Source: Aquirufa rosea (GTDB lineage Bacteria; Bacteroidota; Bacteroidia; Cytophagales; Spirosomataceae). Taken from it: a DNA stretch of 64,000 nt. The notes below the pieces were generated by a model. The model was not told where the DNA came from, ran no database searches, and was given only the letters and a program-made list of their open reading frames with translations. The DNA is taken from positions 160,572 through 224,571 of the forward strand of contig NZ_SDHY01000006.1 in NCBI RefSeq assembly GCF_004118285.1, in the 5' to 3' direction. A program made the translations under genes and the position numbers. Positions 15,777 through 23,371 of this stretch are shown in pieces (the first letter of the stretch is position 1; every line of letters starts with the position of its first letter).

Positions 15777-16961
15777 CTACTTCGATTCAGGTAATCTATT
15801 CCTACGCTCATGACGGCTCATCAAACCACTAGCTCGCACCACAGAAAATTCCCCATATCGGTTTTTCAATTCATCCAGCGCATGGTAAAGAGGGGCTAAA
15901 CGAGCGCCCTCATCAAATAAGCTCAATTGCTCTTGCCCCTGCAATAATTTAGAAAAGCGTACCCCAATCAATCGAATCAGCAAACGGCGATCATACAATT
16001 TCTCGAACAATTCCAATACGGCAGGAATCAAACGATGGTCACTGGCCGTAGCAGGCAGGGTAACTTGACGAGTATGCGTATCAAAATTAGAATAGCGCAA
16101 CTTCACCGCAACGCAAGAGGTACATTGGCCTAAATTCCGTAAATCATGGGCGAGCTGCTCCGTTAAAGAGCCTAATATTCGCTTTAATAAAGACACATCC
16201 GTACTATCCTGCTCAAAAGTGATTTCTTTGGACAAGGATTTTTGTTCTGAATAAGGCACCACAGGACGTAAATCGATGCCATTGGCTCGCTCCCAAAGCA
16301 TCACGCCCGACTTCCCAAAACTCCGCTCCAAAACCTTCAAAGGCATTTGACTCAAGGTACCGACATGAACAATACCCATGTTACGCAATGTCTGAGCGGT
16401 CACCGCCCCGATCATCGGGATTTTACCAACTGGCATAGGTGCTAAAAAAGCCTTTTCCTGACCAGCCAAGACTTGGTATTGGCCTTGAGGCTTAACATAA
16501 TTCGTGGCCACTTTGGATACCGTTTTATTGACCGACAAACCAAAAGAAATTTGTAAGCCCGTCTCCTTCTGAATACGATCTCGCAGATCCGTAGCAAAGC
16601 GAAAGCTGCCAAAAAAACGCTCCATGCCCGTCATATCTAAATAAAACTCGTCGATGGAAGCCTTCTCTACCAAAGGAGCCCGTTCCATGATCAAGGAAGT
16701 TACCGCATCTGAATACTGTCCATAAGCCTCCATATCACCACGTAAGACAATCGCGTCCGGGCAAAGTCGCATCGCTACCCGCATAGGCATGGCCGACCTA
16801 ACCCCAAAAGCCCTTGTTTCATAACTGCAGGCTGCTACGACCCCTCGGTCTGATAAGCCCCCCACAATCACGGGCTTACCGACCAAAGCACTATCTCGTA
16901 GCCGCTCGACAGAGACGAAGAAACTATCTAAGTCCATATGAACAATAGCACGCTCTTGCAT
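15777..16961 (-). CDS. dinB: Y-family DNA polymerase IV (DinB)
   Basis: A 394-residue Y-family polymerase. The catalytic carboxylates are present in HMDLDSFFVSVE (about 8-19) and SIDEFYLDMTG (about 103-113), and the fingers motif CSYETRAFGVRSAMP is intact. The little-finger domain ends near residue 345. The tail contains QEQLSLFDEG, a likely beta-clamp binding peptide (QLSLF). Because the active site is complete, this is a working DinB rather than the catalytically dead ImuB found in many DnaE2 operons. It forms an operon with dnaE2 and diverges from the XRE-S24 repressor gene. Confidence 0.95.
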   Translation of the reverse strand: MQERAIVHMDLDSFFVSVERLRDSALVGKPVIVGGLSDRGVVAACSYETRAFGVRSAMPMRVAMRLCPDAIVLRGDMEAYGQYSDAVTSLIMERAPLVEKASIDEFYLDMTGMERFFGSFRFATDLRDRIQKETGLQISFGLSVNKTVSKVATNYVKPQGQYQVLAGQEKAFLAPMPVGKIPMIGAVTAQTLRNMGIVHVGTLSQMPLKVLERSFGKSGVMLWERANGIDLRPVVPYSEQKSLSKEITFEQDSTDVSLLKRILGSLTEQLAHDLRNLGQCTSCVAVKLRYSNFDTHTRQVTLPATASDHRLIPAVLELFEKLYDRRLLIRLIGVRFSKLLQGQEQLSLFDEGARLAPLYHALDELKNRYGEFSVVRASGLMSRHERRNRLPESK

Positions 16962-17069
16962 AAAATTGATAGATATTTGGGTATTCTGAATACCTTTTGT
17001 AATTTAGGAACAAGTATCACTTTATTTTGGATACGAATTTTATTCATTTTACTTTAATAAGCAATATAC
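16962..17069. promoter_or_regulatory. Divergent dinB / XRE-S24 control region with perfect dyad
   Basis: GGTATTC-T-GAATACC at 16980-16994 is a perfect 15-bp palindrome located 19 bp before the dinB start. A weaker pair, GTATC-N11-GATAC, lies at about 17013-17033. Both are candidate sites for the adjacent LexA-like repressor. I found no exact TAnnTTTG on either strand here. Confidence 0.6.
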
Positions 17070-17774
17070 ATGAGCACTTTTTTTAGTCAGAATTTACGAT
17101 TCTTACGCAGTAAAATGCCTAAGAAAACTTCCCAAGAAAAACTGGCTGAAATTTTACAAATAAAAAAACCTACTTTAGGCTCTTACGAGTCAGGAAGAGC
17201 GGAGCCAAAATATGCCGATTTAATCATTTTAGCGAATTTTTTTGGAGTTGAAATCGATGAATTACTCAAGGAAGATCTTTCTAAAAGAATTCCAGGCTTG
17301 TCCAATAAACCCAAGCTACGAATTTTAGCTACGACGGTTAATCAGGACAACGAAGAAAATATCGAAATGGTCCCGGTGAAAGCATTGGCTGGTTATACCA
17401 CCGCCTATGATGACCTCGAATTCATCAAAGAACTACCCACCTTTCAGGTCCCCTTTTTATCCAAAGACCGTAAATACCGCGTATTCCCTATCAAAGGTGA
17501 TTCGATGTTACCTCTCCAATCAGGCTCACTAGTTTTCGCCGAGTACGTGGAAGATTGGAAAGACATCAAAGACGGCACCATCTGCATTGTGGTGACTCGT
17601 GAAGACGGCGTTGTGCTAAAAAAGGTGATCAACCACCTGCAAGAAAAAAATGTCTTAATATTAAAGTCGACCAACAAACTATACGACCCTTACCCGATTT
17701 TAGGTACTGAAATTCAAGAAATCTGGAAGTTCGCGGGATACTTCTACAATGAATTCCCCGAAACAAACGAATAA
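17070..17774 (+). CDS. LexA-like XRE-family transcriptional repressor with S24 autoprotease domain
   Basis: A 234-residue protein. Residues about 5-70 form an XRE/Cro-type helix-turn-helix (SQEKLAEILQIKKPTLGSYE), unlike the winged HTH of LexA. The C-terminal half is a S24/LexA peptidase: Ala107-Gly108 in VKALAGYT is the expected self-cleavage bond, Ser145 in KGDSMLP the nucleophile and Lys184 in GVVLKKV the general base. All elements for RecA-stimulated self-cleavage are therefore present. Divergence from dinB-dnaE2 suggests it represses that operon and perhaps itself. It ends 26 bp before tex. Confidence 0.9.
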   Translation: MSTFFSQNLRFLRSKMPKKTSQEKLAEILQIKKPTLGSYESGRAEPKYADLIILANFFGVEIDELLKEDLSKRIPGLSNKPKLRILATTVNQDNEENIEMVPVKALAGYTTAYDDLEFIKELPTFQVPFLSKDRKYRVFPIKGDSMLPLQSGSLVFAEYVEDWKDIKDGTICIVVTREDGVVLKKVINHLQEKNVLILKSTNKLYDPYPILGTEIQEIWKFAGYFYNEFPETNE

Positions 17775-17800
17775 GTCAGGCCTCATTTTTCATTTCATGT

Positions 17801-19927
17801 ATGTCCATTCCTTTTCAAAAAATAGCTGCTAGCCTCGGGCTAAGCGAAAATGCTGTTCGTAAAACCATTGCCCTATTAGAAGAAGGGGCTACGATCCCCT
17901 TCATCGCTCGTTATAGAAAAGAGATGACGGGTAGTTTAGATGAAGTTCAAATCCGCGACATAAGGGATGCCATGGAGCTATCCATCGAACTTGAAAAGCG
18001 CAGAGAAGCCATTTTAAAATCACTGAAAGAACTGGATAAACTAAGCCCTCAGCTAGAAAAAGCGATCCGAGGGGCTGAAACGTTGGCTAAGCTGGAAGAC
18101 CTGTATTTGCCCTATAAACCCAAACGCAAAACGCGTGCCATGGCTGCCCGGGAAAAGGGCTTACAGGAATTGGCCCATGCTTTATTTCAACAAAGAAACC
18201 TCTCCCCAGAAGACCTTGCTGAGAAATTCTTAGACGAAGAAAAGGGGCTTTCTTCCATAGAGGTAGCTTTAGCGGGTGCCAGGGATATTTTGGCAGAAGA
18301 AATGATGGAAAAAGCAGAAGCCCGAGAAGATGCTCGTCAATTATTTGCTCGAAAAACCCAACTCAGTTCGAAAGTCAGTAAAGGCAAACAAGAAGCTGGC
18401 ATCAAGTACAAAGATTACTTTGATTGGACCGAACCTCTATCTCAAGCTCCATCACACCGCATACTAGCCCTATTTCGTGGTGAAAACGAGGGTATTTTGA
18501 GCTTATCTCTAGAAGGGCCTGATGATCAAGTGCTGGAACGCCTGGAACGCCGATTTATCACGGGACGCAATGCCTGTGCTGACCAGGTAGCACTAGCCAT
18601 TCAGGATGGATATAAACGCCTACTACTTCCTGCCATGGAAACAGAAATGCGTGCCGAAGCAAAGAAAAGAGCCGATGAAGAAGCAATTCGGGTGTTTGCA
18701 GAAAATGTCCGTCAATTGCTATTAGCTGCTCCGCTGGGACAAAAACGTATGCTTTCCCTAGACCCAGGTTTCCGTACAGGTTGTAAATTAGTCTACCTAG
18801 ATGAACAAGGTAATCTCATAGAAAACACCACCATTTACCCACATACAGGCCCTGGACAAGCTCAGGAAGCAGAGCAAATCATACGTTCCTGGGTAAAAAA
18901 ATATCAAATACAAGCCATTGCGATTGGTAATGGCACGGCAGGTAGAGAGAGTGAAAGTTTTGTAAAAAACCTCCGACTGGAAGGAATCAGCGTCATCATG
19001 GTCAATGAAAGTGGAGCCTCCATTTACTCGGCCTCCGAAGTGGCCAGAGAGGAGTTTCCTGATAAAGACATTACGGTGCGTGGAGCGGTTTCCATTGGCC
19101 GCCGACTGATGGACCCTTTGGCAGAATTAGTCAAAATAGATCCTAAATCCATCGGTGTGGGTCAGTACCAACATGATGTAGATCAAAAGAAATTGCAAGC
19201 CTCCTTGGATGATACCGTCATGTCTTGTGTTAACTCGGTTGGGGTGGAATTGAATACGGCCTCGAAGCAAATTTTGTCCTACATTTCTGGCCTAGGCCCC
19301 CAATTGGCACAAAATATTATCGACTATCGTCAGAAAAATGGCCCTTTTCTTCGTCGATCGGATTTAAAGAAAGTTCCACGACTTGGCGAAAAAGCTTTTG
19401 AGCAAGCTGCTGCCTTTTTGCGCATCAGAAAATCGGCTAATCCACTCGATGCCAGCGCTGTTCATCCGGAACGTTATCCCATTGTGGAACAAATGGCCAA
19501 GGATTTGAAATGCCAAGTAAGTGATTTACTTCAAAATGAAAGCCTCAGAAAGCAAATTCAAATCAACCGGTATGTTAATTCAGAGGTGGGAATCCCAACG
19601 CTGACGGATATCATTCAAGAATTAGCCAAACCCGGACGCGACCCGAGAGAACAGTTTGAGGCTTTTGAATTTATGGAAGGAATAAACTCCATCAAGGATT
19701 TACGCGTAGGTATGAAATTGGCAGGAATCGTCACGAATATCACCAATTTTGGTGCCTTTGTAGATATAGGAGTACACCAAGATGGACTAGTACATGTGAG
19801 TCAATTAGCCGATAAATTTGTCAAAGACCCCAATGAAATTGTCAAAGTACAGCAAAAAGTGATGGTCACCGTTACCGAAGTGGATGAAGCTCGTAAACGA
19901 ATTGCCCTGAGCATGAAAGCTCGTTAA
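17801..19927 (+). CDS. tex: Tex family RNA-binding transcription factor (YhgF)
   Basis: A 708-residue protein with the full Tex layout. The N-terminal helical domain opens IAASLGLSENAVRKTIALLEEGATIPFIARYRKE. A YqgF-like domain begins at RMLSLDPGFRTGCKLVY (about 320). Helix-hairpin-helix repeats follow (SYISGLGPQLAQNIIDYR, about 497), and a C-terminal S1 domain contains ITNFGAFVDIGVHQDGLVH (about 645). Tex binds RNA and affects transcription and translation processes in several bacteria. Length and order are normal. The gene is 26 bp downstream of the S24 repressor and may share its transcript, perhaps by chance. Confidence 0.96.
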   Translation: MSIPFQKIAASLGLSENAVRKTIALLEEGATIPFIARYRKEMTGSLDEVQIRDIRDAMELSIELEKRREAILKSLKELDKLSPQLEKAIRGAETLAKLEDLYLPYKPKRKTRAMAAREKGLQELAHALFQQRNLSPEDLAEKFLDEEKGLSSIEVALAGARDILAEEMMEKAEAREDARQLFARKTQLSSKVSKGKQEAGIKYKDYFDWTEPLSQAPSHRILALFRGENEGILSLSLEGPDDQVLERLERRFITGRNACADQVALAIQDGYKRLLLPAMETEMRAEAKKRADEEAIRVFAENVRQLLLAAPLGQKRMLSLDPGFRTGCKLVYLDEQGNLIENTTIYPHTGPGQAQEAEQIIRSWVKKYQIQAIAIGNGTAGRESESFVKNLRLEGISVIMVNESGASIYSASEVAREEFPDKDITVRGAVSIGRRLMDPLAELVKIDPKSIGVGQYQHDVDQKKLQASLDDTVMSCVNSVGVELNTASKQILSYISGLGPQLAQNIIDYRQKNGPFLRRSDLKKVPRLGEKAFEQAAAFLRIRKSANPLDASAVHPERYPIVEQMAKDLKCQVSDLLQNESLRKQIQINRYVNSEVGIPTLTDIIQELAKPGRDPREQFEAFEFMEGINSIKDLRVGMKLAGIVTNITNFGAFVDIGVHQDGLVHVSQLADKFVKDPNEIVKVQQKVMVTVTEVDEARKRIALSMKAR

Positions 19928-19975
19928 ACTTCTTTATCAGAAAGCTGGACAACATATTGTTAATGAAAAACGTTA

Positions 19976-20036
19976 CAACGCTCAACGCTGTCAAGGTTTT
20001 AAACCTTAACAGCGTTAAAAAATGAGCGTTGATTTT
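19976..20036. terminator. Nested palindrome after tex, likely bidirectional terminator / REP-like element
   Basis: The outer arms CAACGCTCA (19976-19984) and TGAGCGTTG (20023-20031) enclose ACGCTGT (19985-19991) with ACAGCGT (20009-20015) and a core AAGGTTT-T-AAACCTT (19993-20007). A T-rich tail follows. It lies between convergent tex and the HMA gene. Confidence 0.75.
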
Positions 20037-20052
20037 TCCTTTGATTAGCTAA

Positions 20053-20391
20053 TTAATGAGCTGTCGCTGCAGCGCCTTTCTTGCAACAAGAAGGCAGCTT
20101 TTCGTAGCTCTTGCCATCTGCTACTACCTCATCGGCATCATATCCTACTTCTGCAATGGCTCGCTTAATCGCTGCCACATCAGTTTTTTTAGGATTATAC
20201 TCCACCAAGATGGTCTTATCCTTGAGATCTAAATCTGACTTACTGATGCCTTTGCTCAAAGCCAAATTCTTCTCAATCCGCTCTTTGCACATCTCACAAA
20301 TAGCTGAGGTTTTAATTTTTACGGTCTGCTTAGGCCCCGCCCAAGCTAAACCAGGGATAGCCAATAAGGCTGCAAGGATGATCTTTTTCAT
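20053..20391 (-). CDS. Exported heavy-metal-associated (HMA) domain protein
   Basis: A 112-residue protein with signal peptide MKKIILAALLAIPGLAWAG and one HMA (ferredoxin-like) domain. The metal motif is CEMC in KTSAICEMCKERIEKNL, and DAAIKRAI-type helix and EVGYDADEV segments complete the fold. A second cysteine pair, SCCKKG, lies near the C terminus. Such domains bind copper or other soft metals; here the location should be periplasmic. Its start overlaps the stop of the upstream gene by one base (TAATG), so translation is coupled. It likely works with the TonB receptor of the same operon. Confidence 0.88.
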   Translation of the reverse strand: MKKIILAALLAIPGLAWAGPKQTVKIKTSAICEMCKERIEKNLALSKGISKSDLDLKDKTILVEYNPKKTDVAAIKRAIAEVGYDADEVVADGKSYEKLPSCCKKGAAATAH

Positions 20392-20609
20392 TAGGCTGCT
20401 TTTTTAACTGCTTTTAATTCCATCGTACAGGCTGGACATTTACCTTTTTTGGTATAGGTCTTATTGCCTTCACATTTCATTGGACATTGATATACTTCTT
20501 TTTTATCCGTTGAGGTTTTGCTAGCCTCATGCTTATGCTCTTGTTTTTCTTGTGCCATCAAGCCGTATGTTCCCAACATAAGACCTGCCATCATGATTAC
20601 ATTTTTCAT
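20391..20609 (-). CDS. Small exported heavy-metal-binding (HMBD-like) protein
   Basis: A 72-residue protein with a signal peptide (MKNVIMMAGLMLGTYGLMAQ), a His/Glu/Lys-rich spacer (EKQEHKHEASK), then YQCPMKCEG and GKCPACTMEL. This matches the HMBD/YHS-like heavy-metal-binding motif (usually YTCPMHP and GKCPICGM), with the histidine replaced by KCEG. It probably binds copper, zinc or nickel in the periplasm. It sits 11 bp after the TonB receptor gene and overlaps the HMA gene. Confidence 0.85.
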   Translation of the reverse strand: MKNVIMMAGLMLGTYGLMAQEKQEHKHEASKTSTDKKEVYQCPMKCEGNKTYTKKGKCPACTMELKAVKKAA

Positions 20610-20620
20610 TGTTTTTCTGT

Positions 20621-22858
20621 TTATTGAATTTTATAACGCATTCCTGTGTAAATCATCCTGCCAACAATTGGCCCCCAAACCATGGTCGCATCAAAGCCTC
20701 GACTGAAAGGATCCTTGGCAGACATGATGGGGTTTGACTGAGTAAAATTAAAAAGATTTTCAGCTCCTACATACATTTCCCACTTTTTGAATTGGCGGGT
20801 AACTTGGGCATATACCGTAGAGAAGGCTGGAGCCGTTAGCGATGGACTTACTCCATCATGCACATGCGCCAAACTCCCATTCGGAATTCTTCTGCTACCA
20901 TTCCATTGCCATGTTAAATCGTACTTCCATTTTTCATAAGGCGTAGCATAGGCAATATTCACCAAGACCCGATCTTTATTCAAATAGGCTTTTGGCAATC
21001 GGCTCAAGGTCCCTTGAACTGTTAAATAATCCGCTTGTACATCCTGATAACGATAGGCGGCTTTTATCTCTAATCGCTTCCATGGACTGTAATTCATTTC
21101 TACCTGCCAGCTGTTGGCAAAGGAAACTCCCGGACTGCTGTACATCCTTAGTTCTCCCCCATTTTCCATATCCACCATCCACTGCTTTTCAAATTCGGTC
21201 CGAAAAGCATCGATCACCAAACTTCCCTTTCTCGTTCCAATCTGAAAATTCTTAGTTAAAGTCGCCCCAAAATTCCAAGCTTTCTCCATCGGATTCAAAT
21301 CGCCCAAAAGCACCAATCTTCTTCCATTGGCAAGAAAACCCATATTTTCTGCCAAAGGATTCACTCGACGCCAGCCTTTTCCCGCTGATAAACGTAGAAT
21401 CAAATCTTCAGCTGCATCCCATTTTAAATGCCATCTAGGAACCCATTGTAATCCTAATTGATTGTGCCAATCTACCCGATTCCCTACCACCATGGTTAAT
21501 TGATTAGGAACGGTCCACGTATACTCAAAGAAAGCTCCAGGCACAATTTCCGTCCTAGCAAAGGTAGAATCTATATAACGTTCTTGATAAGAATCGTACA
21601 AAAAGCTAGCTCCAGCTTTCCAGCTGTGATTCGTATTATCAAAAATAGACTGATAAATCAAATTGGCATAGACACTTTGTTCCCTTCCCAAATAATTCTT
21701 GAAGGCAAAATAAGAATCATTCTGGTGCTGTGCACTATTCAAGATAAGGCCCAAACCTTGATACGGTTTGTCAGGAAACAATCTAGCTATCTTTGCAAAT
21801 GTCTCAAAACGGGAAGTTTTACTACCAAATCCATAAATCAAAAAGCGATTAGAATTCTCTGCATCAAAGTTATTTTGACCTGCCAAACGGTTTTCGTACA
21901 AATAGGATGCTCCCCATTGAAGCATCCAGCGATCCGTTGAATACTTCCAGCGATTTAACACATTATACAAATCAAATATTGGCAAATCCATAAATCCATC
22001 ACCATTTCCATCCAAGCGGGCTGCTTGCTTAGAATAATGAGTAAATAATCCGGTAGATAATTTTTGATTGAACCGATGCGCCCCTTGCTGGTTGATTTCA
22101 AAACGCCCCTGGGAATTGCCATAGACGTTTAAAAAATACTTTTCAGACGTATCAGGTTTGGCTAACTCGACATTAATCCCTCCCGTAATGGACTCATATC
22201 CATTGACTACCGAACTTTGCCCCTTGGCTAAATCAATGGATTTAATCCATGTACCCGGCAAATAATTTAATCCATAGGTTGTTTTTAAACCCCGAATGGA
22301 AGGAATATTTTCCATATTAGTTTGGACATAGGTGCCTGATAAACCCAATAATTGAATCTGTTTCGCTCCTGTAACCGCATCCGCAAAACTTACTGATACC
22401 GAGGCATTAGTCTCAAAACTCTCAGATAAATTACAGCAGGCAGCTTTTGCCAGCGTTTTCATCGTAAGAATTTCGGTATGTAAGGTGGACACATTGTCCA
22501 TATTTCCAGGTGTGGCCACCACACGAACCTCCGTCAACTCTTTATTAGAAGGCTGTAAGTGTACATGCAAAAATTGATTCTTGTCCACAAAAACAGAATC
22601 ATTTTTAAAACCAGTTGCACTAAATATCATCCAACCCGTTTTACCTTGTACATCCAATGAAAATGCACCTTTGGTATCCGTTAATGTACCTTTTTTGATA
22701 GGCTTAAAATACACGGAGGCACCTAGTATATCCTCCATGTTCCCCTGAGCATCTAGGCTCATAACACGTCCCTGGACCACTTGTCCATAAACAGCTGGGC
22801 TTATTTCGAGTATCAAGCCGAAAAATAATCCCCAATATAAGATTCGTTGAATTAGCAT
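20621..22858 (-). CDS. TonB-dependent outer-membrane receptor with CarboxypepD_reg-like domain
   Basis: A 745-residue receptor. Signal peptide about 1-25; a carboxypeptidase-regulatory-like domain at about 27-105 (VVQGRVMSLDAQG, GTLTDTKGAFSLDV); a plug domain from about 110 (ELTEVRVVATPG) to 240 (SVVNGYESITGGINVEL); and a C-terminal 22-strand barrel ending MIYTGMRYKIQ. The segment AACCNLSESFETN in the plug is common in Bacteroidota receptors of this subgroup. Co-transcription with two small metal-binding proteins suggests that the ligand is a metal, such as copper, or a metal complex. The ligand is inferred, not shown. Confidence 0.92.
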   Translation of the reverse strand: MLIQRILYWGLFFGLILEISPAVYGQVVQGRVMSLDAQGNMEDILGASVYFKPIKKGTLTDTKGAFSLDVQGKTGWMIFSATGFKNDSVFVDKNQFLHVHLQPSNKELTEVRVVATPGNMDNVSTLHTEILTMKTLAKAACCNLSESFETNASVSVSFADAVTGAKQIQLLGLSGTYVQTNMENIPSIRGLKTTYGLNYLPGTWIKSIDLAKGQSSVVNGYESITGGINVELAKPDTSEKYFLNVYGNSQGRFEINQQGAHRFNQKLSTGLFTHYSKQAARLDGNGDGFMDLPIFDLYNVLNRWKYSTDRWMLQWGASYLYENRLAGQNNFDAENSNRFLIYGFGSKTSRFETFAKIARLFPDKPYQGLGLILNSAQHQNDSYFAFKNYLGREQSVYANLIYQSIFDNTNHSWKAGASFLYDSYQERYIDSTFARTEIVPGAFFEYTWTVPNQLTMVVGNRVDWHNQLGLQWVPRWHLKWDAAEDLILRLSAGKGWRRVNPLAENMGFLANGRRLVLLGDLNPMEKAWNFGATLTKNFQIGTRKGSLVIDAFRTEFEKQWMVDMENGGELRMYSSPGVSFANSWQVEMNYSPWKRLEIKAAYRYQDVQADYLTVQGTLSRLPKAYLNKDRVLVNIAYATPYEKWKYDLTWQWNGSRRIPNGSLAHVHDGVSPSLTAPAFSTVYAQVTRQFKKWEMYVGAENLFNFTQSNPIMSAKDPFSRGFDATMVWGPIVGRMIYTGMRYKIQ

Positions 22859-22906
22859 ATGAATACAATATTTGATTAGAAAAATTCAGATAGAATTTTT
22901 GTTTGA

Positions 22907-23317
22907 TCAAATATTGTATCGCTGAATAAAGGCCAATCGTTCAGTTAATGGCCGAAAATAAGGAGAGGAATCGAATGTATAGACCTTGGACTCATGAACC
23001 AATAAAGGGCTCAATGAATCAAGGCAAAGAACTAAAAATTCTGAATCTGAGGCCAGCACTTCAGCATTTAGCTGAGTCTTCTTTATTTGCTGATCAAAAC
23101 TGAATTTGACTTGAATATGAGCATACTCGTAACATGCTGCTCGAGAGATACTTGTTTTATCTGAACTTGATGAATTGTTTTTAACTGGCAAAGACCAACT
23201 AAACTTCTTTTTGCCCGTTATCAAACAGTCGGAAACTTGATATGACAAGCCAACATGCCCTATTAAAAGCCATGCAGACAAGAACACCAAGAAAAACCGC
23301 TTTGCTATGCTTTTCAT
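22907..23317 (-). CDS. Small exported protein upstream of TonB receptor (HYC_CC_PP-like)
   Basis: A 136-residue protein starting at ATG 23317, with signal peptide MKSIAKRFFLVFLSAWLLIGHVGLS; the three codons upstream begin with TTG. Landmarks are a cysteine soon after the signal (SYQVSDCLITGKKKFSW) and a later AACYEYAHIQVKFSFD. This spacing resembles the HYC_CC_PP family, small exported proteins usually encoded just before TonB receptors in Bacteroidota, although the HYC and CC motifs are not intact. It lies 48 bp upstream of the receptor gene. Function unknown. Confidence 0.65.
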   Translation of the reverse strand: MKSIAKRFFLVFLSAWLLIGHVGLSYQVSDCLITGKKKFSWSLPVKNNSSSSDKTSISRAACYEYAHIQVKFSFDQQIKKTQLNAEVLASDSEFLVLCLDSLSPLLVHESKVYTFDSSPYFRPLTERLAFIQRYNI

Positions 23318-23371
23318 CAAAATCAATTTGAAACACTCAAATTTACATATTAATTAAATATATTTAGCCTA

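Noticed and set aside
21500..21940. 146-codon plus-strand frame inside the TonB receptor gene
   Set aside because: Antisense shadow of a well-supported receptor; no family motif.
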